A stretch of DNA of 64,000 nt from Tenrec ecaudatus (taxonomy: Eukaryota; Chordata; Mammalia; Afrosoricida; Tenrecidae): contig NC_134546.1 in NCBI RefSeq assembly GCF_050624435.1, positions 10,687,001 to 10,751,000 of the forward strand. The letters run 5' to 3'. This document shows positions 1 to 12,407 of the stretch, piece by piece. Position numbers and translations under genes: made by a program. Positions within the stretch are counted from its first letter, which is position 1; every line of letters begins with the position of its first letter. The notes under the pieces are model-generated. The model searched no databases and was not told the DNA's origin. It saw nothing but the letters and a program-made list of their open reading frames with translations.

Positions 1-950
1 GAAATGGATCGAGGCACATGGCCCAGGACTCTCCTCTCTTCTGCATCTTAACACCTACTTCCAACAAGCACGTCAACATTTTAAGGTCTGAATCAGGACC
101 TCTCCTATTTTCATCACTGAAATATCACCATATCCTTTAAATTCATGGTGGAAAAGACGAAAGTTCTCAACTTGAAAAATCTTTTTCTAAATCTTAGAAT
201 ATTTGACGTCCTGTGATTTCTTTTTCTGCCTGCAGATCTAGGGCAATGCAGAATAGAGTACGCTGGATAATCTCTATTCCCAGTCTCAGCCTCTCCCTTC
301 TGAGATGTTTAGATTCACAATAATAATATTGAAGAAAAGTGACATTTTGTCATGTGAGTCATATGGCAAGAGTCACTCCTGGGAGTGTCATGACCAGGAA
401 GCAAATTTCCTCCTCGGAGGTGGGAGATTCTCTGCTCACACCTTGCGAGAAGTAGCTCCTGGTCAAATCCCTCTGGGTGAATACTTCAAATAAATTCAAA
501 ACTAAGGTCTTTATCCTTCAGTCACATATAAGTAGATCACGGTTCAAATTTGAAGCCACCATTCCAGAGTCCTCTGACAGAAATGGTGTTCTTTATCTGC
601 CTCCCTCCACCCTGGTCCCCCAGAGTATTGTTTATGAAAGTGAATGAACAAGGCCTGCCTGAACCTCTCTCCTTCCTGAGCTCTGGCACGTAGGATGGAG
701 TAGCCTTCAACCTGAACTTCCTTCTAGGATATAAGACTGTTGCCCTGATCTTCGGTGTTTCCTGGCAGTTGAGTTCTCAGAGTACAAGGGTTGGTTTGGA
801 ATATGTTTTTCAGACAGGCACCCTGACATGCAGCACCCACATGCCCACCTAAGCCTGATACTCCTGTCAGCCCTGCCAGATGTCATGGACTCATCTTTGC
901 CATGGATGCCCCAAAAAGAGAGGGGTAAAAAAAAATCAACAACCTGGAAT
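1..950. other. unassigned non-coding stretch
   Basis: I see no gene and no confidently named repeat here. Short reading frames on both strands have no recognisable protein similarity. The first bases resemble a decayed LINE end but are too short to assign. Confidence 0.5.
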
Positions 951-954
951 AACA

Positions 955-1016
955 TGGAGGGATTCTAAAAGTTTGTGGAAATAAATCCATTATCTTGTAA
1001 TTCTATTTCCAAGACT
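955..1016. mobile_element. mariner-derived MITE fragment
   Basis: About 60 bp joins a left end 'aaaagtttgtggaaat' to a sequence resembling the inverse of the same end ('taattctatttccaag'). These are the ends of the mariner seen at 58650-59398. The internal region is missing, so this is a short internally deleted derivative. Similar short copies lie at 21886-21950, 48542-48628 and 49030-49106. Confidence 0.45.
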
Positions 1017-1589
1017 CCTTGTATAAGCATTTGACAGCTGAACTTTTAGAGACTGAGAAGTCACACTAAGTATAAGGTGGCTCTCATGCCTGCCAGTTTC
1101 CACAAAAGGATAATCCAAAATCAAGCTTCGTGCTGGTCCTTGGTGGGCCTCTTGAAAAAGATGAGCTTACGGTTTCATTGGGATTTGCTCTAGTCCAGTG
1201 TTCTTGGCTCTGAGGCTATGTACAAGAGCCACTAGCATGCCTGCTTACATATGACATACTTCATTTACATGGTTACATTGAAACCTGCCCCAAAGACCTC
1301 ACGTCCAATTAGTGGTCACTCCCTGACTTTCACAACACTGAGTCTGCGAAGGTTCTCTATCCAGACTTGTAATGAAGATGAAACTCTATCTCAAGAACCC
1401 TCCTCAGAAGCAGCCTAATGATTTCATGTAAGAGAGATAGCCATGGAGTGACAGCAGAATGCATTTTATCTATGATCAACCACCTGCAATGAGGGCCTCT
1501 AGGGGGGAGGTCTTCAAGGTTGAGTGACCTTGACAAAGCCTGCCACATGCTTTTTGTTCCATAGGGGAGAAAAATTATTTTAAAGTCGG

Positions 1590-2300
1590 GCTAATGTAAT
1601 ATTTTTACAGAACTCAAGTGAGCATCTTCCCAAGTTATTGAAGCTTTGCAATGCATTGACTGACTGAGTCCATTGTCTTAATGGATCGAGCCTTTCAGGA
1701 AATGGCAAGACGACCTCAAACATGAGCTGAGAGGAAAGAATATCAACTTTGACGATTGAAGACATTGGATGATGGCCGGAGTCTGGCGGAAGAAGCCGTA
1801 GTCTTACCACTGATATGATAGCGACTGAAGTTCAGCTCTCATGTGGTTAGGTCTGTGTCATTCTTAAGGGAACAGCTTGGTCTTAGCAAACTTTCATACC
1901 AATGGCTGCCAAAGTGTTGCCCCAAGAGCTAACCTATCTGTATTTGAAGCAAGTTCGAAGCTGACAGAGATGATTTTATGGAGCAAATCCTTGCCTGCCA
2001 TGAGTCTTGGGTTTACCAATGCAACACCAAGAACAAGAGTCAATCAAGAGTGACAGCTGAGGCGATCCGGTGCACCAGTTAAATTTCAGTCAAAGACGTG
2101 AACTCCGAAGGTCATGGCAACTGTTTTTAGGAATTCCAAGGGTGTCATCTTGACAGAGCTTCTCAAAAGACGCAGGGTGATCCGTGGATTTCATCAAGAA
2201 GTTTTAAGAAAATTGAAAACTGCATTGGTGAGAAAAAGGTCAGAAAAAGTATGCAGAGGAAATTTTCCCCTCAGGATAAGGCCCCTGATTCCAAGGCAGC
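1590..2300 (+). pseudogene. mariner transposase remnant
   Basis: This is a decayed mariner (Tc1/mariner superfamily) transposase, which would have cut and pasted the element at TA sites. Near 1960-2040 a frame reads close to 'HESWVYQCNTKNKSQS', matching the conserved mariner block around the second catalytic aspartate, though 'DESW' has become 'HESW'. At about 2114-2240 the frame reads 'MATVFRNSKGVILTELL' and then a '..VLRKLKTALVRKR' block, the usual mariner order. Several frameshifts and stops separate the blocks, and the first half is barely legible. It cannot encode an active enzyme. The identification rests on block order and spacing rather than an alignment. Confidence 0.7.
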
Positions 2301-4390
2301 AAGAGTTTTCCGGTGAGAATTTCATTACCAGACACCCTACCGCCTTGGTGTTTCAGTTCCCTTCAGTCTTCATTTTGTTCCCTCAGCTCAGAGGACGTTA
2401 GAAAGGAATCCGGTGCCCAAACTGCCATTTTGACGTGGTGTCAACTGATGGGCACAGCCGTCTCTTCAGTTTACCTAACGAGGAGGGTCAGAGAGATGGA
2501 AACCCACCTTCAGACGTGTACAGACGTAGATGGAGGACACATCAAGAGACCACGGCTTCCGAGGTTGAGGTTTGGGGGTTTGGAGTTTCCATGATTTTGC
2601 AGCCATGCGTGGTTGACTTACCCTCATGCAGTGGGCCTACAAGGGGTCCTACAAGGGGTCCTGCAAAGCTGTTTAGTCTGGAGGAAATTTAGAGAATTTA
2701 ATGACAAACATTTCACCCTAGCACCTGGGGCCTTCTTGATAGGTTGTTTTACTCTGCCAGTTCCCAGGTCAACAAGTCAAGGACGTTTCCACTGTCTCTT
2801 CCCAGGTTTCCTCTCTTCATCCAGTGTACCAGTTATTTGAGGAGCACAAAACTAAAAGGGGGCTGTGGGAAAAGGCCGAAGAGCAAACATTCACTGCCCA
2901 GTTAGGCCATTCTTCAAGGGAGAGGAGGGAAAACAATGCTGCTAACCAGAAAGGCCAAGGGGGGCCTCTTTGCAAATGCCTCCTACCGATTCTCATAGTG
3001 CATGTATAAGCCAAGACAAAGGCACCTGACAGACATGTTTCACATATAATGGGTTCAACAGGCGGGGGGTAAGGTCAATGACATACTTGTTTGAAATGGT
3101 TCCAGCATCTTCCCAGCATGTGCCCAGAGCAATAACGATTACAACAACCTCACCGAAACAGGAGTGCCCTGGAGTGCCCCACCCTCGGCACTGGGGGTTA
3201 AGCTTGGTGCATTAGCATACATTCCTAATACAGATGAGAGCTCCCTCCTTCTGTATGAGATACTTGGGCTCCAACATAATTGGTTTGCATTTAATGCCCC
3301 AAATATGATTATATAACTTTGATTCAATTAACAGGTCTGACTTGATTCATGTCTTGCTCAGGAACTAGCTAAATAGTCATCTAAATAATAATTACAACGA
3401 GACAAACCAGCCCTGCTGGTCTCCAGTGTTGGGAATTGAAGGCACTTCAGTTCCAAGTCATCACACGGGGGATCGAGAGGCCCAACTCCCAACACTGTGC
3501 TCACCCGGTGCCTTTGAGACCCTGGGCTGTGGGCCTGGGGTGCCCCAGCACTAACAGCCCAAACTCCAACGATTGCTCCCTCTTTCCACTTTCGCAAGGA
3601 GAAAAGGGAGTCCAGGCGAGACGGTGCCAGTGATCCAGGCGTGTTCCATCCACCAAGAACAGAGCAAGCACGTTCATTGAGCAAAGAGGCAGTGGATGGG
3701 ATGTGCTCCAAGCTCTCGCCCAGTTTAGGAAGCCCTGTCAGTCCACCTCTCTTGTCCCCTGTCAACACCAGTAAGTCCGCTTCTCAGCCAGTAAGACTGG
3801 AGTAGCTCCAAAGCCATGTTTGGACCCACTTTCCGCAACCTTCATTCAAAGATGCTCATATCCGTTGTCTTCTAACATCATTTCTTGACTTTCTCTATGC
3901 TACCCCTACCACTCTATTGACTTATCCAGCATACATTCTGCACCTCAAAAGGCTTGCTCTGCTGAGATCCACCGAACAGCAGCCGGTTTCGCTCTCAGCA
4001 AGCCCAATCATGGACTGTGCCCACACATCTCGTGTTTTGAAGCTGCCTCACCGTGACACTGAGGCGGGTCAGAAGAATTCAGAAATCCAGGCCTCTGTTG
4101 TACAAAATCATGTTGAATACCAGAACAAAATCGGACAGGAAAATGAAAGGGCATATTTTCATAAGTGCTTTTGCCAACATGTGGCATATGTTGATGGGAG
4201 AATCTAAACTTTTTTTTTAATTCCAGAATAGATTACTCTATCAAATGAACAATGTCAGTTATGATTAACTCATGATACTGAGTGGTTTTCCTATTACACT
4301 GATGGACAATTTGAAGCAGGGGAAGACCAATATGCTAATATCTTGATTAAATGTTCAACATCAAGAAATTAAAGCTGATTATAGTTTACA
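2300..4390. other. unassigned non-coding stretch
   Basis: No gene seen. The left edge may hold the rest of the decayed mariner. A small direct repeat 'caaggggtcctac / caaggggtcctgc' occurs near 2640-2665. The remainder is unique-looking sequence with only short accidental reading frames. Confidence 0.5.
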
Positions 4391-4395
4391 CAGAG

Positions 4396-4580
4396 TTAGA
4401 GCCCTTGCGGGGAGCTTGTTGAACCCTTGACTGCTGAAGGAAAGGTTGGCCATTCAGACCCTCCAGTTGCTCCGTGGAAGAAATACCTGTGGATCTGCTT
4501 CCATACAGGTAGCAGCCTAGGAAGCCCACGGGGCAGCTCTACTGCATCCGATAGGGTCTCTGTGAGGTAGAGTTGGTTTC
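4396..4580 (+). repeat. AfroSINE, diverged
   Basis: Recognisable SINE blocks occur in order: 'ccagttgctccgtgg', 'ctgcttccatacaggt', 'cacggggcagctctactgcatc' and 'gggtctctgtgagg'. The copy is old and its tRNA-like head is poorly preserved. Confidence 0.65.
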
Positions 4581-4869
4581 TCAGCACACAGCGACGATAC
4601 AGTACCCCCAACGCTGTTCTGTAGGGAGGCTAAGTCTCCACTGCCGGGCGGGAAGCATGTCCCCACCCTCACTATCTCCTAGGTGGGCACAGAATGAGTT
4701 CTCAAAAGAACAACAATTGAAGAAACTAATTCACAAAAAAGCTTTTCACTCGCTGACTAGTTCATCACCTTGATAGTACAAGAAAATTACTTTCTTCAAA
4801 ACAGATCTGCTACCTAGCTATTCTAAACAGCAAACTTGCAACGGCTTTTAAAATAATTCAATATGTCAA

Positions 4870-5560
4870 ACGTTTTAAACCCGTTTTATTGGCATATCCT
4901 TCACATATCATGCAATTCAATAGTCCCACCATATCAAGAAGAGTCGTAAAATCATAAATTTCAGAACGCGTTCTTCATTCTGACTCTCACTGTCATTGGC
5001 TTCTCGTTCGCCACCAAACTCCCTCGCTACGGCTGAAAGGAGCCATGGGTCCAGTTACTGAAGCTCTATGTTTGCCTATGCTGGATTTCATATACAGTAA
5101 AACATGTTTTTAATCAAACAATAATAAAGTAAACAGATTTTTTTAAACCTCAAAAAAAACGGAGGGGGGGGATAGTAATGGATCCAAAGGGAGAGCAAAT
5201 AGTAAAGTGTTAGATGCTAACCTAATTACAACAATCCACTTCCCAATGCACTCGGCACGATCATAAGGCCGCTCACATCCCTGGTCTCCGGTCAGAAGGG
5301 ACTCCCCAGAGGCTTTATCCACATGTATTTCCCCCTCATTTTTTCTTTTTTTTTTTTTCACTCAAATAACATTTGAATAAGATATTACATTTTAACCTAT
5401 GTCAACCATAATACATTTAAAAAGTGCTCTGTCTGAGAACATGGCTATTCACATCCCTCAATCTGGTCAGAGGGGGTTCACCAGAGGTTTGACCCATGTG
5501 TGGAACATGCAAATGGGCGTATGAAACGTTGACAGCAAATCTTGGGAGTATGTAACCCAA
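4870..5560 (-). repeat. L1 3' UTR (old L1M-like), antisense
   Basis: 'ttttattggcatatccttcacatat' at the left end is the complement of an L1 3' terminus. The sequence then runs through blocks also present at 55205-55800, including 'ccagttactg..ctct..' and 'agaggggttcaccagaggtttgaccc'. Both copies are 5'-truncated 3' UTR fragments of the same old subfamily. Confidence 0.65.
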
Positions 5561-5569
5561 AATCTAACG

Positions 5570-7230
5570 TCCCATGCAGCAACTAGAGCCATCTCAATCC
5601 ATTTTTTATTTGTTCAGATTGAGCCCTGCCAAACCCAGAGAGCGGCAATATCACTTTGATTTTCTTCACTTGTCTGGTGACATACTCTATCCAGTTAAGA
5701 GTCCCCGAGAAAAGTAAGAGAGGGCTTTCAGAAATTTGAAGTTCTTTCCTGAGGTAAGTACTTGCCGATGCCCTGAGTGGGGTGTCACAGGAAGACCCAG
5801 CCTCCCTGACTTTGGGGTCGTAGAAGCCACAAGATAATAAATCCAAACAATCCAGATAAGGAGACTAACCTGGAAATGCTGTGAGACATCTTTCAAATAA
5901 CACAGTGGAGGCTTAGAGAGATTCATGTCTCCCAAACGCACACTAAAGGGAGGGGTCGGGATTTCTGGCCCCAGGGTGATGGGGGGTGGGTGGGGGTGGA
6001 ACAGTTCTTGTGTAAGTGAGGGACCAGTGATAGCTGCGATAAATAGCTATTTACATTAAGTGCCTGAGTTCTGACGGACTACTCTTTTATGATTTTCCCA
6101 CCTTCTTCTCTGATCTCCCTTTGCCTCTGCAAAAATGGGAGAGACAGACCTCCTTTGACTGTACAAGTGACTGTACAAGGAGGCAGGGACATTCCACTCG
6201 GCCACAGCCTGGTTTCCACGAGGTGAAGGTCAGACATGTCTTTGCCTTCCAGCCTTCCTACCAATCTGACAACAGCCGTCCCTCCCACAATACTCTCTTC
6301 CTCTCTGCTGGGGTCAATCATTCTTTGCAAAGCAACACAGAATTCACAGACAATACTCACAATTATAGGATTTGTGAGGGAAGTTAACCAGTTCCAGTTC
6401 CAGATTAGAAATGCTCAGGATACAGATCTTTGGTCAGGACAACCTCTTTTCAACCTTGCCAACAGGCACGACTCTCTCTGGCCCTCAGCCTCGTAGACAT
6501 CTAGTCCCTTGGCCTTTGTGCTATCCAGGTACTGAATGCTCGTTTAGCATTACCGATAAGTGCCCAAAGGGCATATGACTCCACCATAATCTTTAGCTCA
6601 AAGGGACTCATAACTAGCTCTATGGGTCGGCAAACTTAGTTCTTGAAATTAAGTGCCTGAATTCTGCTCACTCTGTGGCCTGAGACGCCCACTACTTATC
6701 CTTTGATTCTGCTGTCGCCACTCCCCTGCCATTTCTGTGGTGCTGCAGTTCTAGGTCTCCTGCAGGGATTTGGGGGTGCAAAGGATGCACTCCATTATTG
6801 GCTTACCTTTCTCGATGGAAGTATATCCCCACTCCCTGCTTCTAAAGTGACTCATTTCATACCTACCAGGACAGCAAAGCTGGTCAATCTCCACATTAGA
6901 CTTCAAAGATTTCACAATTAACCCTATAAACAATTACTCATGACAGAATCATAATCCTATTAGGCTTTTGCCCCACCTTCTCCTACACAGACCCATTAGG
7001 AAAAAAACAGGGAAACAGATCAATCTGCATGACCCCACATAGTCATGTGGGGGAAGTTACAAGGACTATAAAAGCCATATGAAGTAAATCGATGGACCAC
7101 GGCTACCTTGGGCACACTTAGGCCACGGGATGGGGAGAAGGCATAATGTTCTCAACAGGCTTCAATGCTATCTTGTGGGTGTCATGTTCCACACAACTAA
7201 CTCAGGGTTTCCCTTAGCCAGGGGCCTAAG
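5570..7230. other. unassigned; possible old LTR-like segment
   Basis: No gene. A TATA-like 'actataaaagcc' (about 7069-7080) lies just downstream of the short perfect inverted repeat 'ccccaca..tgtgggg' (7033-7053). This could be part of an old LTR, but no boundaries or target duplication could be found. Confidence 0.3.
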
Positions 7231-7237
7231 AGCTTAA

Positions 7238-7415
7238 AGGTGTCCTCTGGGTGGTGCAAATGGTTAACACATTCAACTGCTAACCAAATGTTTGGAGTTC
7301 GAGTCCACTCAGAGGCACTTTGAAAACATCTTCTTCCAAATAGCGAGCCCTGAAAAAGTGAGCCCCACTCATTCAAGCACAGTTCTATTCTGACCCACAT
7401 GGGACTTGACATCCA
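7238..7415 (+). repeat. AfroSINE, basal type
   Basis: The copy begins 'cctctgggtggtgcaaatgg', keeps a B-box-like 'gagttcgagtccactc', and has the internal 'agaggcactttgaaaac' and 'acagttctattctgac..catgggac' blocks. It lacks the 'gagttacagtctcgg' block of the longer subtype, so it belongs to the basal AfroSINE form shared across Afrotheria. Confidence 0.8.
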
Positions 7416-7689
7416 TTACAGTTGACCAAACTAGACTGCATGAGACACGAAGAGAAGAGCAAGCCCATCCCAAACCCCTCATCACCGATCTCCTAAGAGA
7501 GAGCACAATGGCAAATGGATCTACGCAAGTGGTCTGTTCTCAAGTCTTTGCCTAAAGTAAGCCACTGATCAAGTCATCAAGGAAGACTCTGCCGCTCCCC
7601 CCACCCCCCGCCCCAATGGCAGGGTGGCCCTTCCCTCTGAGGATGAGTGGGATTGGAATGACATGGGATAGTCAGTTTAACTTCCACTG

Positions 7690-8215
7690 TTCACTCTTCC
7701 CAGAGGAAGCTTTCTAAATGACATCTCTGATCAGATCAGCCCCACCTCTATTGTTAATCATCTCCTTACTCCACCTTCAGAGTTGTGACCCTTCACCCCA
7801 GACTTCTACCAACCTGCCCTTGAAGTTCCATTCCCCACCCTGTCTCCATCCTACTGTGCCCACAGTCTATTCACTTCATTCTCAAATATGCCATGTTCCT
7901 TCACACCCTTGAGCCTTTGTTGTTCCTATCTAAATCAGCACCTCCTCCTACTTAGCCATTTATACCCAGATCAGAGTTGCATCTGCTGTATCTTGCTTGC
8001 CTCAACACATCATACAAATTATTTTCTCATTAGAATCCTGATAGCATTCTTTATTTCATTCTGTATACCTTATTCCATTGTATGAACTCTGTTTGATCAC
8101 CCATCTATCTAACGGTTGGGCAATGTACTCTTTGGAGGGTAGGGACCATTTCCAAGTCTTAGTTCCATCCCTGGTGCCTAGAACAGAGAAGGGGCCTGAT
8201 AAAAGTTGTTGGGAA
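7690..8215 (+). repeat. L2 LINE 3' end
   Basis: The 3' hallmark 'gagggtagggaccatttcc..ccctggtgcctagaacag' at 8137-8190 is the L2 3' terminal region. It is preceded by pyrimidine-rich L2 coding-derived sequence ('ccatgttccttcacacccttgagcctttgttgttcc'). This is an ancient mammal-wide element with no coding capacity. Confidence 0.7.
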
Positions 8216-8221
8216 GTAGTA

Positions 8222-8600
8222 TCAGAAGATACATTTGTACGCACACATATGTTCATTGCAACATTATTCACAATAACAAAAAATGGAAGCAGTTAAGTGT
8301 ACTTCAACAGATGAATGGATCGGCAAATGTGATATATACATATAATAGAATATTCCACAACCATAAAGAACAATGATGAGTCTTAAACACATTATAACAT
8401 GGATGGATCTGGAGGACATAATGCTCAATGAAACAAGTGAATCACAAGAGGGCAGATACTGTACAAACCTACTTTTATAAGAAGACAAGAAGATATAGAG
8501 AAACCATTGTTCATTGGTGGTTACCAGGGATGGGGTAGAGGAGGGACGGACCACTCTCTCGATCATAGATAGTTGTTATTCTTTGTGATAGGAAAAATAG
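8222..8600 (+). repeat. L1 ORF2 end and 3' UTR, old
   Basis: The sequence 'ttcattgcaacattattcacaataac..aacagatgaatggat..acaacatggatggatctgg' is the classic end-of-L1 block, followed by 'ggtggttaccagggatgggg'. The copy is 5'-truncated and diverged, with no open ORF2 frame. Confidence 0.8.
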
Positions 8601-8929
8601 TAGCGACTATGGGCGTAATGAGCCCATCTTGACAAAGAATGACACTATGAAGTGCACAAAAGAAAAGAATGTTTGGGCTAAAGGACACGATAATTTTATA
8701 GATTATAATTTATTTTTAAAAATAACACCCAAAACAAAAAAGTGTATAGGCACCTATGTACCTGCATGGGTATGTCTTTGTACTGGTAGATACAGAGTGT
8801 ACACAGGGAGTGTATATATGTGCACACACATATACTCATAGTTACAGATACTTCGCAGAATTAACCAAACACCATGAGATAATAGTTTTCTAGATTTGAA
8901 GGCTTGGAATCAGTCTTTGGGGAAACTCA

Positions 8930-9395
8930 TTCACTTGCATAATACAGTTTACTAAGTTCATGTTCTGCATCCTAGTGAGGTAATAACATCTAGGGCATTA
9001 AGATCTCACAAGCAGTTATCAAAGATGCAACTCTTGGTTTCTACTTATAAGGAGCAGAAAATAAAGAAAGAAACCAAGGTCTCAGAGAAGAAACTAGTCT
9101 AGAAGCTAATAGCCTACATGAGCCCCAGCCCCAGCTACCCTGAATCCAGAAGAACTAGATGATGCCCAGCATCCACTGACCATTCTGAACAGGGCCACCA
9201 TAGATGGAGCGTGAGAGAAAGATATGAAATAGAATGGAAATTCTTAGAAAGTCCAAACTTACTGAACCAGTTGAGACTAGAGGACTATATTCTGAGACCT
9301 TCTTTAAACCTGGACCAAAAGAATGCCCTGCGATCAACTTTTAGTGAAATAATAGATTGGCATGCAAAATAAAGAATGTTGCTTGTGGAGGCTGT
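8930..9395 (+). repeat. dispersed repeat, family unknown, copy 1
   Basis: This segment matches 36765-37200 over about 430 bp. Shared blocks in order: 'caagcagttatcaa', 'cagagaagaaactagtct', 'actagatgatgcc', 'gagcgtgagagaaagat', 'aacttactgaacca' and 'ctggaccaaa'. No family name was recognised. It may be part of an L1 3' UTR, since it contains no coding signal. Confidence 0.6.
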
Positions 9396-9399
9396 CAAG

Positions 9400-10080
9400 T
9401 CCCACATCTGAAGTTCAGACATTTACCTGTATTCCAGATACATGTGCCATGTATTCCATTTTGGGCTGTTGATTCACAAGGCTGAGGAAGCTGATAAATC
9501 AGGGAAGGTGATAGGCCAACAGCTCAAGTCCCAAGAACAAGAGGTCAGGCAAAGCGAGCCAGACAGAATCCGGAGCATGACTGCAAACTTACCCAGTGTG
9601 GTTCAGCCCAGCTACAGAAATGCAAAATGTCTGAACGTGAAAAAGGGTCTAGCTTGCTCAGCCAAGCAAAAGAGCATGCAAGAAACAGCACCAAGAAGGC
9701 CCTCCCTGTCCTGCGCCGGTGGTCTTTTTTGGGGTGGTAATTGGCATCTGATTGGTGTTCTCACTGAGTGACTCGGTACTATTCTGCTAATCACTTCTGA
9801 GCTTCTTAGGTGGATAGGTCTACTCTCAGTCGGTTCCATGACTCTAGTCTCCTGCTTGTCTCGATTTAGCAAGGAGCTGGCAGTTTGCCCATCAAGGGAA
9901 CAGCTTAAAACCAAAAGTTAGCTTTTTAGAGACGCACTCAAAAGTGAATGCCACTTTAATCTTGCCTTCCTAGGATAACAGACAATTCACTCCAATGTGA
10001 GAGTATAACCTTTGGTGCAGAGGCTAGACTTTACAACACATCATTAAATGGAGAGCTATCGCTAGAAGGGCCATGTTAAG
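9400..10080. other. unassigned non-coding stretch
   Basis: No gene or nameable repeat recognised. Reading frames on both strands overlap here (9442-9771 plus, 9612-9914 minus) without recognisable similarity. Confidence 0.45.
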
Positions 10081-10094
10081 TAATTAACTACATC

Positions 10095-10300
10095 ATAGTA
10101 ATGTCGAGCAAGTCACTTAATTTATCCAAGGCTCATGTATAAAAATGGAGAACTAGTATCTTCTTCATGTTGCTCTGCAGATGAATGGATATTACTATTT
10201 TTTTAATTTTCATAGTGATCAGGGCTCCTTAAAGACCACACAGACAGAAAGAGGCGGAGGCAGAACTTGAACCACCACACTGCATGAAAGGGACTTTGGA
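10095..10300 (+). repeat. MIR SINE remnants
   Basis: 'gagcaagtcacttaatttatccaaggctcatgtataaaaatgg' is the MIR core and 3' region. A second MIR-like block, 'aaagaccacacagacagaaagaggcggaggcagaacttgaacc', follows in the orientation expected for another fragment. Confidence 0.65.
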
Positions 10301-10309
10301 ATCTGCAAC

Positions 10310-12400
10310 AGATCACACACATGTCAAGTGTTCACTGCTTACTAGAAGTATATTTTCACCTTGAATCCTGACCTGTTAGAAACTGACAATAAAACAAAGG
10401 AAAGAAAAGGCATCTTTTCTGAGCCATGATGATATGCTATTACAGAGATGAGAGACGGCTGGAACAGCTAGTCCACTAACAAATCATACCTTGTCTTCCA
10501 TAGGCTGACTTGTTTCTGAAGGGAGATGCTGTCTAGTCAAGTGGAATGTGACAAGAAACGGTATGTGCCACTTGCAGGTAAAGATGATTTAAAAGGGCCT
10601 GGCTTCTCTATATCTACCAGGTAGATGCAGAGGATATCCAGGTCTTAGAATAAAAGAATCGCAGAGTGGAAGTCATCCCACAGGGAGAAATGCCACTTAC
10701 TGACCAAGGATCTGGCACTGGACTTCCTGGACACAGGAAGTGATAAGCAAGCACCTAATGGGTTAAACCACTGAAATTAGGATTCAATTTTTACAGCTGA
10801 TAGCGGAACCTATAGCTGATATCAATAGCTGATGTCACAGAATGGAGCTGGGGACACATAGTCCTATGAGGAGAGATGGGGGATGTTTTCTGAGGTTGGC
10901 TTGGTGTAGGGTAGAGACAACATTTGTGCTGAAATCGAGCCACATCCCCCTTGGCTAGGAGTGTCCTGTGAAGACTTCGTTCTTAAATAAACCCAAAGGA
11001 TTCTGCTGCTGAAAAAGACAGGTCATTCATCCTGTGGCAGGAACTGGGTACAGGGTTTAGGAGCAGGAATTCAGAAGAAGAGGCAACTATGGTTTTCTGT
11101 GTGAGAAGGGGCAGACGTGGGAACTATGCCCACTTGCTCTTCTTGGCGTATCATGTCCTGAAGAAGTGCTTTGGCTGAACATAGCATGGAAGGGGGGCAG
11201 GGATTGTCCTGTGTGCGCTCAGAGGGCAAGTGGCGGTGAGCACTGCACTAGGACTATAGGCTGTGACCAGAGCTTTGGCTCCACACACCCCCACCACACA
11301 TTCCATGGACAGCGACAAGAGGGGCCCCAGCCTCAGGGGCAGACCTTGGAGAAGGACACACCAGGACAGATTTGGGACCACAGTGGGGTTATGGAATTAT
11401 TAATTAGCAGCAACTACAAAAATAGCAGGTCTAACCGTCCAGGTTCCACATATAAGTCCTGGGTTGGACAGTGGCCAAAGAGTCTTCCAAGCGCAAGTCA
11501 TGCTTCTGAGGGGGCTACAGTAGCCTAGGAGACTAAGAGTGACCCTTGGTTTTATAAAGAAACTACCTGGGTACCTGGATTTCTTGAGTTCATCAGAGTA
11601 GATAACCCCAGGAAAGAAAAAGAGTATTCTGCCATTGGGGAGCTGACGCTGGATCTCCACCAAATGAACGCATTAGAAATACAACCTCGTTTCCTTCTTT
11701 GGTTTTGCCACTTGACTGTCTTAATGAATGCGAGGGACTCTAGGCTACCCTCTAATATTAATCCCCCTCGTCATATGTGCTAGTCACTCCTTTGTATGCT
11801 CCTAAACGAGAGACAAAGAGGTGGAGACCAGCACAAGATGCCAAGAAGTGCGCACAGATTTGACAATTGTGTCAAAGCCTTGGAATGTCCCTTGTGAGTC
11901 ATGTGCCATGTGTTATGCGAGTTACACATAAAAAAACAAAACCAAAACAATTGAGGATCCTTGGTTTCCAGAGGGCTTTTTTCAGGGGTTCAAGATTTGT
12001 TCGATGCATGAACATGTCCCTGCTTCTCATGAAATCCCAGCGTTCTCTGACGGAGTCCATCCACCTTGCTGTTGGCTCTCCCCACAATGTGAGCTCACCC
12101 CTGGCATTCACTGTGTGATGTGACACTAGGCTCTGAAGCCCTAGGACACACAGGAGAACATTCAGAGAAAAGAGAAAACTCGGGCCCAACTTCCATGGTG
12201 CCCTGTCTCTGGGAGTCTCTTGGGTTAGTCCTTGCTCTGCTTTAATGTGATGGGTGTCCAGCTCTTTCTCCCATTCTGGGCTAATCTCCTTGTTTTCCTT
12301 CACTAGACAAAGGGAGGCATAAGCACCCCGCCTGTAATCTGAGCCCTACTTAGGGAAAGCTCTTTTCGCCCCAAACTACAGTCAAAATTTCTCCTAAAAA
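10310..12400. other. unassigned non-coding stretch
   Basis: About 2 kb without a recognised gene or repeat. The longest frames (11166-11528 plus, 11899-12303 minus) have no known similarity and no splice-site context. Confidence 0.45.
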
Positions 12401-12407
12401 GTATAAA

